Made by a program: the position numbers and the translations under genes. Of a DNA stretch of 64,000 bases, positions 46,221 through 55,253 are shown piece after piece. Origin of the DNA: Pollutimonas sp035515055 (GTDB lineage Bacteria > Pseudomonadota > Gammaproteobacteria > Burkholderiales > Burkholderiaceae_B). Each line of letters begins with the position of its first letter. Within the stretch, counting starts at the first letter, position 1. Where the stretch lies: the NCBI GenBank assembly GCA_035515055.1, contig DATJBV010000050.1, positions 1 through 64,000 on the forward strand, in the 5' to 3' direction. The notes under the pieces were generated by a model that had not been told where the DNA came from, did not search any database, and was given only the letters and a program-made list of their open reading frames with translations.

Positions 46221-47447
46221 TCAGGAGCGATAGTCGGCATTGATGCTGACGTATTCGTGGGAGAAGTCGCAGGTGTAGACCGTGTCGGAAAACTGGCCGC
46301 GCCCAAGGACGATGCGCACGAGAATTTCGGCTTCCTTCATGACGCGCTGTCCGTCGCTTTCTTTATAGTCGGGATGGCGTTCGCCCTTGTCCGCCACGAA
46401 GACGTCGCCCAGCCAAAGCTGGGTGCCGCGCACGTCGAGATCGGCTACGCCGGCATAACCGACAGCGCAAAGAATGCGTCCGAGATTGGGGTCGGACGCA
46501 AAGAATGCCGTTTTTACCAGCGGCGAATGAGCTACCGCATAAGCCACTTTCAAGGCTTCTTCGGTGCTGCCCGCCTGCTCGACGCGCACGGTGATGAATT
46601 TGGTGGCGCCTTCGGCGTCCCGGACGATTTTTTGTGCCAGTTCGGTCGCGGCGTCGGCAAGCGCTTCGTACAGCGCGTCGTACAAGGGGTTGGCCGGCGA
46701 ATCGACCTGGACGCCGCTTTGGCCCGACGCGATGATGATGAAGGAATCGTTGGTGGACGTGTCGCCGTCGACCGTAATGCGATTGAACGAGCGGTTGGCG
46801 ATGCTGCGCGTCATTTCCTTCAGCAGCGATGGTTCGATGCCGGCGTCGGTTGCCAAGTAGCCCAGCATGGTGGCCATGTTGGGGCGTATCATGCCCGCGC
46901 CCTTGCTGATGCCGGTGATCGTGATGGTGTGGTTGCCCAAGGCAACGCGCTGCGACACGATTTTCGGCTGCGTGTCGGTCGTCATGATGCTGTGGGCGGC
47001 GTCGTACCAGCCGTTGGCTTGCAAGCCGGCAATGGCCGCGGGCAGGCCGGCGATAAGGCGGTCTACTGGCAGGGGTTCCAGGATGACGCCGGTGGAGAAC
47101 GGCAAGACTTGCGACGGCTTGATATTCAGCAGGCGTGCAAGGGCGTCGCAAGTCTGGCGGGCGGCTTCCAGGCCGGACTCGCCGGTGCCCGCGTTGGCAT
47201 TTCCGGTGTTGATTACCATGGCTTGAATGCCGTCGCCGGCGGCCAGGTGGGATTCGCAGACCTGCACGGGCGCCGCGCGAAACCGGTTGGTCGTAAACAC
47301 GCCCGCCACGCTGCTGCCCGGCGCCAAACGGAAGACCGTCAGGTCGCGCCTGCCCGCCTTGCGTATGCCAGCTTCGGCAACGCCGATCTCCACCCCCGGG
47401 ACGGCAAATATTTGGGATTCTGGCGGGATATACAGATTAACGGCCAT
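46221..47447 (-). CDS. argJ: Bifunctional glutamate N-acetyltransferase / amino-acid acetyltransferase
   Basis: ATG 47447 gives 408 residues. ArgJ recycles the acetyl group from N-acetylornithine to glutamate and may also use acetyl-CoA, in arginine synthesis. It is made as a precursor that cleaves itself at the conserved MATML site (Thr193, in GAGMIRPNMATML), which gives the beta-chain nucleophile. VINTGNANAGTG and VDGDTSTNDSF are further signatures. It is divergent from nothing and shares its strand with the upstream marR gene, 110 bp away. It marks the left border of the catabolic cassette. Confidence 0.95.
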   Translation of the reverse strand: MAVNLYIPPESQIFAVPGVEIGVAEAGIRKAGRRDLTVFRLAPGSSVAGVFTTNRFRAAPVQVCESHLAAGDGIQAMVINTGNANAGTGESGLEAARQTCDALARLLNIKPSQVLPFSTGVILEPLPVDRLIAGLPAAIAGLQANGWYDAAHSIMTTDTQPKIVSQRVALGNHTITITGISKGAGMIRPNMATMLGYLATDAGIEPSLLKEMTRSIANRSFNRITVDGDTSTNDSFIIIASGQSGVQVDSPANPLYDALYEALADAATELAQKIVRDAEGATKFITVRVEQAGSTEEALKVAYAVAHSPLVKTAFFASDPNLGRILCAVGYAGVADLDVRGTQLWLGDVFVADKGERHPDYKESDGQRVMKEAEILVRIVLGRGQFSDTVYTCDFSHEYVSINADYRS

Positions 47448-47557
47448 GGCGGGGACTCGACAAAAAGAAGAAAGAAGGCGTCTGAGGCGCATGGATGCGC
47501 CGCCAGCCGCAGGCTAGCGGATGATTTTATCAGTAGCGGGGCGTGAACGAAGCCCCC

Positions 47558-48073
47558 TTAGGGACGTTCCGCCGCCCGCAGTCGCGTCAACAGCTTCAAT
47601 TCGCCCAGCGCCTCGAACAGCGCGGACCGGCTTTTGTCGGAAAGACCGCCGAACATGGAGCGTATCCAGGTTTCATGCTCGGTGGCCATCTTCTTGAATG
47701 TGCGCTTGCCCTTGACCGTGAGGCGGATCAGCGAGCTGCGGCGGTCGGACGCGACCTTGATGCGTTCGACCAGGCCTTCTTTTTCGAGTTGATCGGTAAT
47801 GCCCGTGATGTTGCCGTTGGTGACCATCATTTGGCGCGAAAGCTCGCTCATTTTCATGCCCGCGGGCACGCGCAGCAATTGCGCCATCAGGTCGAAGCGC
47901 GGCAAGGTGGTCTCGAACTCGGTGCGCAGGCGGCTGCGCACCTGGCCCTCGATAAGATTGCAGCAGGTCAGCAGGCGCAGCCACAATCGAAGATCCTGAT
48001 GGTCTTCCGGTACGGTGCGGCTTTCAAGATCGGGGATATGATGTGTTATTGGAGTGATGAAGGCATCGTTCAT
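47558..48073 (-). CDS. MarR-family regulator of the aromatic catabolic cassette
   Basis: This 171-residue winged-helix protein has the MarR pattern: a helical N-terminus (LWLRLLTCCNLIEGQVRSRL), the recognition region MKMSELSRQMMVTNGNITGI and the wing VASDRRSSLIRLTVKGKR. MarR proteins usually repress a divergent operon until an aromatic acid or its CoA ester binds. It is divergent from the fused monooxygenase gene, and related palindromes lie 32 bp upstream of its own start and 56 bp upstream of the catabolic operon. The ligand is most likely an aryl-CoA or the free acid of the pathway (inference). Confidence 0.88.
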   Translation of the reverse strand: MNDAFITPITHHIPDLESRTVPEDHQDLRLWLRLLTCCNLIEGQVRSRLRTEFETTLPRFDLMAQLLRVPAGMKMSELSRQMMVTNGNITGITDQLEKEGLVERIKVASDRRSSLIRLTVKGKRTFKKMATEHETWIRSMFGGLSDKSRSALFEALGELKLLTRLRAAERP

Positions 48074-48104
48074 GATGTTATCGCAAGACCCAAGGTATTG
48101 GCCA

Positions 48105-48128
48105 ATATAGTTTAGCCCTCAAATACAG
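48105..48128. promoter_or_regulatory. Operator-like site near marR
   Basis: ATATAGTT-TAGCCCTC-AAATACAG: the left half is identical to the main operator at 48320, the spacer is also 8 bp, and 5 of 8 positions in the right half fit the dyad. It lies 32 bp upstream of the MarR start, suiting autoregulation. Confidence 0.55.
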
Positions 48129-48319
48129 TGCGTGGGAATGAACCGCAAAAAGAAGGTATAGCGGCCAGTGTAGCCAGTTGGTCGAGCATAATCCTTGATA
48201 TCAGGCATGCTTTTCTGCAAATAAAAAAAATAGAGGTCTAAAGTGTGTAGTAGCCGCTTCCATCTCGAGACGTTCTCTTTTCCAAGGCAGTACTTTCTTG
48301 CGCGTGATATTCTTTGGTT

Positions 48320-48343
48320 ATATAGTTTAGGCTTCAACTATAT
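48320..48343. promoter_or_regulatory. Palindromic operator upstream of the catabolic operon
   Basis: ATATAGTT (48320-48327) and AACTATAT (48336-48343) form a perfect 8-bp inverted repeat with an 8-bp spacer, 56 bp upstream of the first catabolic gene. Size and symmetry fit a MarR dimer site. Confidence 0.7.
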
Positions 48344-48399
48344 GGCTTGCGGCGGTCCGCGCTTACCAGCATGCTAGACATAGTCATCGGAGTCCAGGC

Positions 48400-50739
48400 A
48401 TGAACATCGTGTGCATAGGTGGCGGACCCGCGGGCCTGTATTTCGGCCTGCTCACGAAGTTGGGCAATCCCGGTCACCAGGTAACTGTCGTCGAGCGCAA
48501 TCGCCCCTACGACACGTTTGGATGGGGCGTGGTGTTTTCAGACGCGACGCTACAAAACCTTCAGTCCGCCGACGCGGTATCGGCGGCGCAAATACGGGCG
48601 GCCTTCAATCATTGGGACGATATCGACGTTCACTACAAAGGGCGCCGGGTACGCAGCAGCGGCCATGGGTTCATCGGCATCGGCCGCAAGAAGCTGTTGA
48701 ATATTCTGCAGGACCGCTGCCAGGACCTGGGAGTGAATCTAGTCTTCGAAACCGAGGCGGTCGACGACCAGTCGGTGGCGCTGCAATACCAGGCCGACCT
48801 CGTCGTTGCGTCGGACGGACTGAATAGCAGAATACGTACCCGTTACGCCGACGCTTTCCAGCCGGATATCGACCTGCGCAATTGCCGATTTGTCTGGCTG
48901 GGTACCCGCAAGACGTTCGACGCCTTCACGTTTGCCTTTGTCAAGACCGAGCATGGCTGGTTTCAGGCGCACGCCTATCAATATGAAGCCGGCATGTCCA
49001 CGTTCATCGTCGAGACCCGCGACGAGACCTGGAGGTCCGCCGGCCTGGACGCGATGGATCAGCAGCAAGGCATTGCGTACTGTGAACGCTTGTTCGCTCC
49101 GTGGCTGGATGGACACGAGCTGATATCGAATGCACGCCATCTCAGAGGGTCGAGCATCTGGATGCAGTTTCCGCGCGTCATTTGCGGTGCGTGGGTGCAC
49201 GAGCAGACGCTGCCCGACGGCCGGCGCGTGCCTATCGTGCTGATGGGCGACGCCGCGCATACGGCGCATTTCTCCGTCGGTTCGGGCACCAAGCTTGCGC
49301 TGGAGGACGCAATCGAGCTCACACGAGCCATCGATGCGCATCCGGGCGATCTCGGCGAGGCCTTGCGGCGCTACCAGGAGTTGCGCGGCATTGAGGTGCT
49401 GAAGCTGCAGAATGCCGCCCGCAATTCCACTGAATGGTTCGAGAACGTGGCGCGTTATGCCGAATTTGAGCCCGAGCAATTCGCCTATTCGCTCTTGACC
49501 CGCTCGCAGCGCATTTCGCACGAAAACCTGCGCACTCGCGATCATGCCTGGCTCGAAGCCTTTGAATCGTGGATGGCGCAGCGGTCCGGGCTGCCGACTG
49601 AGGCGCAACGGCCGCCACCGCCCATGCTTACGCCTTACAAGGTGCGCAGCATCCGGTTGAAAAACCGGATCGTGGTGTCGCCCATGGCAATGTACTCGAG
49701 CGTCGACGGCGTGCCGGGCGATTTCCATCTGGTGCACCTGGGTGGGCGCGCCATGGGCGGAGCCGCGCTCGTAATGGTGGAAATGACATGCGTCTCGCCC
49801 GAAGCCCGCATCACGCCAGGCTGCCCGGGCATGTGGAACGATGCGCAAATGATGGCCTTCAGGCGTATCGTGGAGTTCGTCCATACGCATACTGACGCGC
49901 ACATAGGTATACAGCTCGGCCATGCGGGGCGGAAAGGCTCGACGCGTGTCAGTTGGGAGGGCACAGACATGCCGTTGCCCGAACACAACTGGCCATTGGT
50001 CTCCGCGTCGGCACTTCCCTATATTGAAGGCGTGTCCCAGGTGCCGCGGGCCATGACGCGTCAGCAAATGGACGCCGTGCTCGACGATTTCGTCTCAGCG
50101 GCGCGGCGTGCCGGCCAGGCCGGGTTCGATTGGCTCGAATTGCATTGTGCGCATGGCTATTTATTGTCCAGCTTCATTTCGCCGCTTACCAACCAGCGCA
50201 CCGATGACTACGGCGGTTCCCTGGAAAACCGTTTGCGCTATCCACTTGAAGTATTCAAAGCGGTACGCGCGGCCTGGCCCCAGGGCCTGCCCATGTCGGT
50301 ACGCATTTCCGCACACGATTGGGTGGCGGGCGGCATTACGGCCGACGACGCCGTCGTTATCGCCCAGTGGTTCAAGGCGGCGGGAGCCGACATGGTCGAT
50401 TGTTCGTCCGGACAAGTCAGCAAGGCCGAGAAACCGGTATATGGGCGCATGTTCCAGACGCCCTTTTCCGATCGTGTGCGCAATGAGGCTGGAATAGCCA
50501 CCATAGCCGTCGGCGCCATTTTCGAAGCCGATCACGTCAATAGCATCATCGCCTCTGGCCGTGCCGATTTGTGTGCCCTGGCACGTCCCCATCTTGCCGA
50601 CGCGGCCTGGACGCTACGCGAGTCCGCCCGTATCGGCGCTTCCGGCGTGACATGGCCCAAGCAATACCATGCAGCCAGGCGCCAGCTTGAAACTAATTTT
50701 GAGCGGGCGGCCGCTTCCGCGCCGCCTGGGGGAGAATGA
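48400..50739 (+). CDS. Fused flavin monooxygenase / Old Yellow Enzyme-type reductase (2-aminobenzoyl-CoA or salicylyl-CoA type)
   Basis: The protein has 779 residues in two parts. Residues 1-400 are a group A flavin monooxygenase: FAD motif GGGPAG (7-12), ASDG (137-140) and GDAAH (283-287). Residues 408-770 are an Old Yellow Enzyme-type FMN reductase: MAMYSS, QLGHAGR (505-511), HCAHGYLLSSFISPL (582-595) and TDDYGGS. This natural fusion is known from Azoarcus evansii 2-aminobenzoyl-CoA monooxygenase/reductase, which hydroxylates and then reduces the ring of the CoA thioester; homologues are also named salicylyl-CoA 5-hydroxylase. GGAG lies 7 nt before ATG 48400. It leads the operon. The exact aryl-CoA cannot be read from sequence. 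Confidence 0.88.
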   Translation: MNIVCIGGGPAGLYFGLLTKLGNPGHQVTVVERNRPYDTFGWGVVFSDATLQNLQSADAVSAAQIRAAFNHWDDIDVHYKGRRVRSSGHGFIGIGRKKLLNILQDRCQDLGVNLVFETEAVDDQSVALQYQADLVVASDGLNSRIRTRYADAFQPDIDLRNCRFVWLGTRKTFDAFTFAFVKTEHGWFQAHAYQYEAGMSTFIVETRDETWRSAGLDAMDQQQGIAYCERLFAPWLDGHELISNARHLRGSSIWMQFPRVICGAWVHEQTLPDGRRVPIVLMGDAAHTAHFSVGSGTKLALEDAIELTRAIDAHPGDLGEALRRYQELRGIEVLKLQNAARNSTEWFENVARYAEFEPEQFAYSLLTRSQRISHENLRTRDHAWLEAFESWMAQRSGLPTEAQRPPPPMLTPYKVRSIRLKNRIVVSPMAMYSSVDGVPGDFHLVHLGGRAMGGAALVMVEMTCVSPEARITPGCPGMWNDAQMMAFRRIVEFVHTHTDAHIGIQLGHAGRKGSTRVSWEGTDMPLPEHNWPLVSASALPYIEGVSQVPRAMTRQQMDAVLDDFVSAARRAGQAGFDWLELHCAHGYLLSSFISPLTNQRTDDYGGSLENRLRYPLEVFKAVRAAWPQGLPMSVRISAHDWVAGGITADDAVVIAQWFKAAGADMVDCSSGQVSKAEKPVYGRMFQTPFSDRVRNEAGIATIAVGAIFEADHVNSIIASGRADLCALARPHLADAAWTLRESARIGASGVTWPKQYHAARRQLETNFERAAASAPPGGE

Positions 50740-50741
50740 CG

Positions 50742-51524
50742 ATGGCGCCAATTCTTGACGGCAAGCATGCCGTAGTCACCGGGGGCGCCCGCGGAATCGG
50801 CTACGCGGTGGCTCAACGGCTGCTCGGAATGGGGGCAACGGTCACCCTGGTGGGACGCAATGCGCCTTCCCTTATACGGGCTGCCGCCGACTTATCCCAC
50901 CATGGCGACGTGGCATACGAAGTCGCCGATATTTCGCGCCGGGGCGAGGTGGACGCGGCCTTTACTCAAGCCAAAGTGCGGTCCGGACTTATCGACATCT
51001 TGGTCAACAATGCGGGCCAGGCCATCAGCCAGCCGTTTGATCGAACCGACGCGGACGACTGGAGCCAGATGATCGGCGTGAACCTGACCGGCACATTTCA
51101 CTGCACGCAGGCCGCCTTGCCCGACATGCTGCGCGGCCAATGGGGCAGGATCGTCAACGTGGCCAGTACGGCTGGCCTCGTCGGATACGCCTATGTCAGC
51201 GCCTATTGCGCCGCCAAGCATGGCGTTATCGGACTCACGCGCGCCCTTGCGCTGGAAGTGGCCAAGAAAGGCGTCACGGTGAATGCCGTATGTCCCGGCT
51301 ATACCGAGACCGATATTGTGCGCACGGCCGCGGACAATATCAGTCGGAAAACCGGCATGCCGGTGGAGCAGGCCTTGCAGAAACTGGCCGAACGCAATCC
51401 TCAGGGAAAACTGGTGCAGCCGGATGAAGTTGCCGATGTCGTTGCATGGTTATGCAGGCCCGGGTCATCGGCGATCAACGGGCAAGCAATCGCCGTCGAC
51501 GGAGGCGAAGTCGGCACGGGTTGA
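50742..51524 (+). CDS. Short-chain dehydrogenase/reductase (SDR)
   Basis: ATG 50742 has GGGGGAG 7 nt upstream and gives 260 residues; ATG 50736 overlaps the previous stop but has poor spacing. Classical SDR motifs are intact: TGGARGIG (cofactor), NNAG, catalytic Ser in NVASTAG and YCAAK (Tyr-Lys). It should oxidise or reduce a hydroxy/keto group on a pathway intermediate, perhaps the 5-oxo/5-hydroxy group left by the monooxygenase/reductase. Cofactor preference and substrate are not determined. Confidence 0.87.
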   Translation: MAPILDGKHAVVTGGARGIGYAVAQRLLGMGATVTLVGRNAPSLIRAAADLSHHGDVAYEVADISRRGEVDAAFTQAKVRSGLIDILVNNAGQAISQPFDRTDADDWSQMIGVNLTGTFHCTQAALPDMLRGQWGRIVNVASTAGLVGYAYVSAYCAAKHGVIGLTRALALEVAKKGVTVNAVCPGYTETDIVRTAADNISRKTGMPVEQALQKLAERNPQGKLVQPDEVADVVAWLCRPGSSAINGQAIAVDGGEVGTG

Positions 51525-51562
51525 AAACGCGCCGCTCTGAAGGGAAAGAAAGGGGAAGACAC

Positions 51563-52414
51563 ATGGAACAGGCAATGAACCCGATGGCGCATCACACACG
51601 GCCCTATGCCTTGCATAGCGCAAGTACGTTCATCTGGGAGGCGTCCGCGGACGGCAAGGTGGGCACCATCACCTTGAATCGGCCCGAGCGCAAGAACCCG
51701 CTCACATTCGACTCGTATGCCGAATTGCGCGACTTGTTCCGCAGCCTGGCGTATGCCAGCGATATCAAGGCGGTCGTCATCACGGGCGCGGGAGGCAATT
51801 TTTGTTCAGGCGGCGATGTGCATGAAATCATCGGCCCGTTGACCCGCATGGCGATGCCCGAACTGTTGGACTTCACGCGCATGACAGGCGATCTGGTCAA
51901 GGCCATGCGGGCCTGCCCGCAGCCTGTCATTGCCGCGGTCGACGGCGTGTGCGCCGGCGCTGGCGCCATGATCGCTTTGGCCGCCGATATGCGCGTGGGA
52001 ACGCCGCGCGCGCGCACTGCGTTTTTGTTTTCCAAGGTGGGCCTGGCGGGAGCCGACATGGGTGCCTGCACCCTCTTGCCGCGCATGATAGGACAGGGGC
52101 GGGCGTCCGAGCTTCTCTATACCGGGCGGGCGATGACGGCCGACGAAGGGCTGGCATGGGGTTTTTTCAATAGCCTGCATTCACCGGGCGCCGAGCGTGA
52201 CGCCGCGACGGATCTGGCTCGCCAGTTGGCCGACGGACCGACATTCGCGAACGGCGTGACCAAAAAGCTGCTTTTGCAGGAGTGGTCCATGAGCCTGGAT
52301 GAAGCAATCGAAGCCGAGGCGCAGGCCCAGGCAATTTGCATGCAGAGCCGCGATTTCCAACGCGCGTACGATGCCTACGCAAACAAAGAAAAGCCGATTT
52401 TCCAGGGAGACTGA
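51563..52414 (+). CDS. Crotonase-superfamily protein with non-canonical active site
   Basis: ATG 51563 with AGGGG 7 nt upstream gives 283 residues of the enoyl-CoA hydratase/isomerase fold. TLNRPERKNPL and the oxyanion-hole region GAGGNFCSGGDVHEI (75-89) are present. By hand alignment to rat hydratase, the two catalytic glutamates are absent: the Glu144 position is Met136 (GAGAMIALAADM) and the Glu164 position is Lys158. Instead Asp165 in GLAGADMGAC falls where 4-chlorobenzoyl-CoA dehalogenase has its nucleophile Asp145. A hydrolase-like or ring-cleaving role on the aryl-CoA intermediate is possible. It sits between the SDR and acyl-CoA dehydrogenase genes. Confidence 0.85.
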   Translation: MEQAMNPMAHHTRPYALHSASTFIWEASADGKVGTITLNRPERKNPLTFDSYAELRDLFRSLAYASDIKAVVITGAGGNFCSGGDVHEIIGPLTRMAMPELLDFTRMTGDLVKAMRACPQPVIAAVDGVCAGAGAMIALAADMRVGTPRARTAFLFSKVGLAGADMGACTLLPRMIGQGRASELLYTGRAMTADEGLAWGFFNSLHSPGAERDAATDLARQLADGPTFANGVTKKLLLQEWSMSLDEAIEAEAQAQAICMQSRDFQRAYDAYANKEKPIFQGD

Positions 52415-53587
52415 GTGGCCGACAACGACTGGCTCGAGTGGCCCTTCTTCGACGACAGGCATAGGCATCTGGCTCATGAGTTGCAGTCATGGTGTGACGG
52501 CCTCGGTCGGCCCGCCGACTCTCACGACACCGACGCGGCCTGCCGCGCATGGGTTGCCGCACTGGGGGCGGCGGGATGGTTAGGGGTTGCGGTGCCCGCA
52601 GGACCAGGCGGCGCATGGGGCGGGCGATGGTCGCAAATAGATTCACGCGCCGTATGCGTCATGCGCCAGACCCTTGCGCGCCACGATGCGCTGGCCGATT
52701 TCTCCTTCGCCATGCAAGGACTGGGCAGCGGGGCCATTGCCTTGGCGGGAAGCGACGCGCTGCGCCAGCATTATTTGCCGCGGGTAGCCGCGGGCGATGC
52801 AATCGCGGCGTTTGCCTTATCCGAGCCGGACGCCGGCTCCGACGTGGCCGCGCTGTCGTGCAGCGCCAGTCTCGACGGACAAAGCTATGTGCTCGACGGC
52901 TGCAAAACCTGGATATCCAATGGCGGCATTGCCGACTTCTATTGTGTCTTCGCCCGCACTGGCGAAGCGCCCGGCGCCCGGGGCATCAGCGCCTTCGTAG
53001 TGGACGCGGGCACGCCGGGGCTTTCCATCTCGAATCGTATACAACTGATGGCGCCGCATCCCATGGCTACCCTGGAATTCGACAATTGCCGGGTGCCAAG
53101 CTCGCATTTGCTGGGAGAGGCCGGGAGCGGATTCAAGCTTGCCATGATGACGCTCGACATTTTTCGCGCGTCGGTGGCGGCGGCAGCGGTGGGGCTGGCG
53201 CAGCGGGCGCTCGGAGTAGCGGTCCAGCGGGCCGGCTCCAGGCGCATGTTCGGTCAAATGCTGGGCGATCTCCAACTCACCCAGGCGGCGCTTGGCGATA
53301 TGGCTTGCGATATCGACGCCGCCGCGCTGCTCACGTATCGCGCGGCGTGGCGGCGCGACGTGCAAGGCCAGCGCACGACCCGCCAGGCGGCAATGGCCAA
53401 GATGTTCGCGACCGAGTCGGCGCAGCGCGTCATCGACCGCGCCCTGCAGATGTTCGGCGGGGCGGGTGTGGTGGCGGGCGCGCCCGTTGAAAAGCTGTAT
53501 CGCGAAATCCGTGCATTGCGCATATATGAAGGCGCCACCGAAGTTCAGCAATTGATCATCGGCCGGGACCTGCTCAAGGATGATTGA
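52415..53587 (+). CDS. Acyl-CoA dehydrogenase
   Basis: The GTG start at 52415 directly follows the previous stop and has AGGGAGA upstream; the product is 390 residues. FAD/substrate motifs are FALSEPDAGSDVAAL, KTWISNGG, and the C-terminal RIYEGATEVQQLIIGRDLL, which holds the catalytic-base Glu as in other members. It would introduce a double bond in an acyl-CoA intermediate after ring reduction or cleavage, passing electrons to ETF. The N-terminal ~90 residues are less conserved. Confidence 0.87.
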   Translation: MADNDWLEWPFFDDRHRHLAHELQSWCDGLGRPADSHDTDAACRAWVAALGAAGWLGVAVPAGPGGAWGGRWSQIDSRAVCVMRQTLARHDALADFSFAMQGLGSGAIALAGSDALRQHYLPRVAAGDAIAAFALSEPDAGSDVAALSCSASLDGQSYVLDGCKTWISNGGIADFYCVFARTGEAPGARGISAFVVDAGTPGLSISNRIQLMAPHPMATLEFDNCRVPSSHLLGEAGSGFKLAMMTLDIFRASVAAAAVGLAQRALGVAVQRAGSRRMFGQMLGDLQLTQAALGDMACDIDAAALLTYRAAWRRDVQGQRTTRQAAMAKMFATESAQRVIDRALQMFGGAGVVAGAPVEKLYREIRALRIYEGATEVQQLIIGRDLLKDD

Positions 53588-53588
53588 C

Positions 53589-55253
53589 ATGGAAGAATCA
53601 GCGCATATCGACACCTTCGCCCGCGATCATTTGCCGCCGCCCGAGCAATGGCCCGACTTGTTGCTGGATGGCAATCCCGACGTGGCGTACCCGGCCCGCA
53701 TGAACTGCGCGACTGCGCTCCTCGACGATCGCGTTGCACAGGGACATGGCGACGATATCGCCCTGCGTTGGCGCGAAGGGTCGCTGCATCGGACCATGAC
53801 TTATCGCGCGCTCATGCACCTGGTCAACCGCATTGCCCATGTACTGGTTGACGATATGCACTTGCAGCCGGGCAACCGCGTGCTTCTGCGCGGGCCCAAT
53901 AATGTCATGATGGCGGCAGCTTGGCTGGCGGCGGTAAAGGCGGGTCTTGTCACCGTGCCGACCATGCCGTTGCTGCGCTCCTCCGAGCTGAAAAAAATAA
54001 TCGACAAGGCACAGGTGCAGGCGGTCTTATGCGATCGGCGGTTAAGCGCCGAGATCGAGCATTGCATGGACAGCCGGCATTCCGATTACTGTGCCGGAAT
54101 AGCGCAGGTGCGCTATTTTCATCACGATGACCCCGATGCACTGGAAAGCCTGGCATCCGGCAAGCCCGAGCACTTCGCCGCATGCGGCACCGCCATCGAC
54201 GATGTGTGCCTTATTGCCTTCACTAGCGGGACGACCGGCAAACCCAAGGGCTGCATGCATTTTCATCGCGATGTCCTTGCCATGTGCGACACGTTTTCTC
54301 GGCATATTCTGAAGATGTCGCCAGGGGATATCGTATGCGGGACGCCGCCGCTGGCATTTACATTCGGCCTGGGCGGGCTGCTTTGCTTTCCCTTGCGAGC
54401 CGGCGCCAGCGCCGTCCTTGCCGAAAAGCTCACGCCGGCGGAACTGCTTGGGCTCGTGCAAGACTTTCGCGCCACCACCATATTTACCGCACCGACCTTT
54501 TATCGCCAGATGGCTGCCCTGGCCGGGTCGTTCGACCTGACGCCGCTCACGCGTTGTGTTTCGGCGGGTGAAGCCTTGCCGGATGCGACTCGGCAGTTAT
54601 GGAAGCAAGCCACGGGTATCGAAATGACCGACGGTATCGGAGGCACCGAGATGATACATGTGTATGTGTCCAGCGCGCCCGGCGATGTGCGCCGAGGGGC
54701 GATCGGCAAGGTCGTGCCCGGCTACGTGGCGCGGGTCGTCGATGAAAAGCTGCGGGAGGTGGCCCGTGGCGTGATCGGACGCCTTGCCGTGAAGGGGCCT
54801 ACGGGATGCCGCTACCTTGAAGACGAGCGTCAAATGGTATTCGTGCAGCGGGGCTGGAATTTGCCGGGCGACACCTTCTACATGGACGACGACGATTACC
54901 TTTTCTATCAGGCAAGAAACGACGACATGATCGTTTCGTCCGGGTATAACATTGCCGGCCCCGAGGTCGAGGGCGCGTTGCTGCTGCATGCGGCCGTTGC
55001 CGAATGCGGCGTCGTGGCGCATCCCGATGAAAAGCGCGGCAGTATCGTGAAGGCATTCGTGGTTCTGAAGCCGGGCTACGTTGGCAGCACCGAGTTGATC
55101 CAGACTTTGCAAGATCACGTCAAGCAAACCATTGCTCCTTACAAATATCCGCGGGCTATCGAATTTATCGAAAACCTGCCGCGCACCGAGACTGGAAAGC
55201 TGCAGCGTTTCGTCTTGCGCCAGAAGACCATCGAACAGGAACGACGCTTATGA
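53589..55253 (+). CDS. Benzoate-CoA-ligase-type aryl-CoA synthetase (probable 2-aminobenzoate-CoA ligase)
   Basis: ATG 53589 with AAGGA 8 nt upstream gives 554 residues; ATG 53580 is less well placed. The adenylate-forming motif TSGTTGKPKG is at 212-221, followed by SAGEALPDATRQLWK, GGTEMIHVYVSS and the adenylation lysine Lys537 in PRTETGKLQR. It belongs to the benzoate-CoA ligase branch and would activate the aromatic acid with ATP and CoA, making the substrate of the fused monooxygenase. Specificity (anthranilate, salicylate, benzoate) is inferred from context only. Confidence 0.87.
   Translation: MEESAHIDTFARDHLPPPEQWPDLLLDGNPDVAYPARMNCATALLDDRVAQGHGDDIALRWREGSLHRTMTYRALMHLVNRIAHVLVDDMHLQPGNRVLLRGPNNVMMAAAWLAAVKAGLVTVPTMPLLRSSELKKIIDKAQVQAVLCDRRLSAEIEHCMDSRHSDYCAGIAQVRYFHHDDPDALESLASGKPEHFAACGTAIDDVCLIAFTSGTTGKPKGCMHFHRDVLAMCDTFSRHILKMSPGDIVCGTPPLAFTFGLGGLLCFPLRAGASAVLAEKLTPAELLGLVQDFRATTIFTAPTFYRQMAALAGSFDLTPLTRCVSAGEALPDATRQLWKQATGIEMTDGIGGTEMIHVYVSSAPGDVRRGAIGKVVPGYVARVVDEKLREVARGVIGRLAVKGPTGCRYLEDERQMVFVQRGWNLPGDTFYMDDDDYLFYQARNDDMIVSSGYNIAGPEVEGALLLHAAVAECGVVAHPDEKRGSIVKAFVVLKPGYVGSTELIQTLQDHVKQTIAPYKYPRAIEFIENLPRTETGKLQRFVLRQKTIEQERRL

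Larger units (their letters stand above)
48074..48399. other. Divergent promoter region of the catabolic cassette, no gene
   Basis: This 326-bp non-coding stretch is more AT-rich than its surroundings. It holds the two operator-like palindromes annotated separately, an A-rich run near 48221-48231 and a Shine-Dalgarno GGAG at 48389-48392 before the monooxygenase start. A 72-codon minus-strand frame (48119-48337) shows no family similarity or ribosome site and is not called. Confidence 0.7.

Noticed and set aside
46257..47546. 429-codon open frame opposite argJ
   Set aside because: It is an antisense shadow of argJ with no recognisable domain or ribosome site.
48119..48337. 72-codon frame in the cassette promoter region
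   Set aside because: It overlaps operator sequences, has no ribosome site, and its composition is that of AT-rich non-coding DNA.
48739..50067. 442-codon open frame opposite the fused monooxygenase
   Set aside because: It is an antisense shadow, rich in Arg/His/Pro and without domains, covering a well-supported flavoprotein gene.
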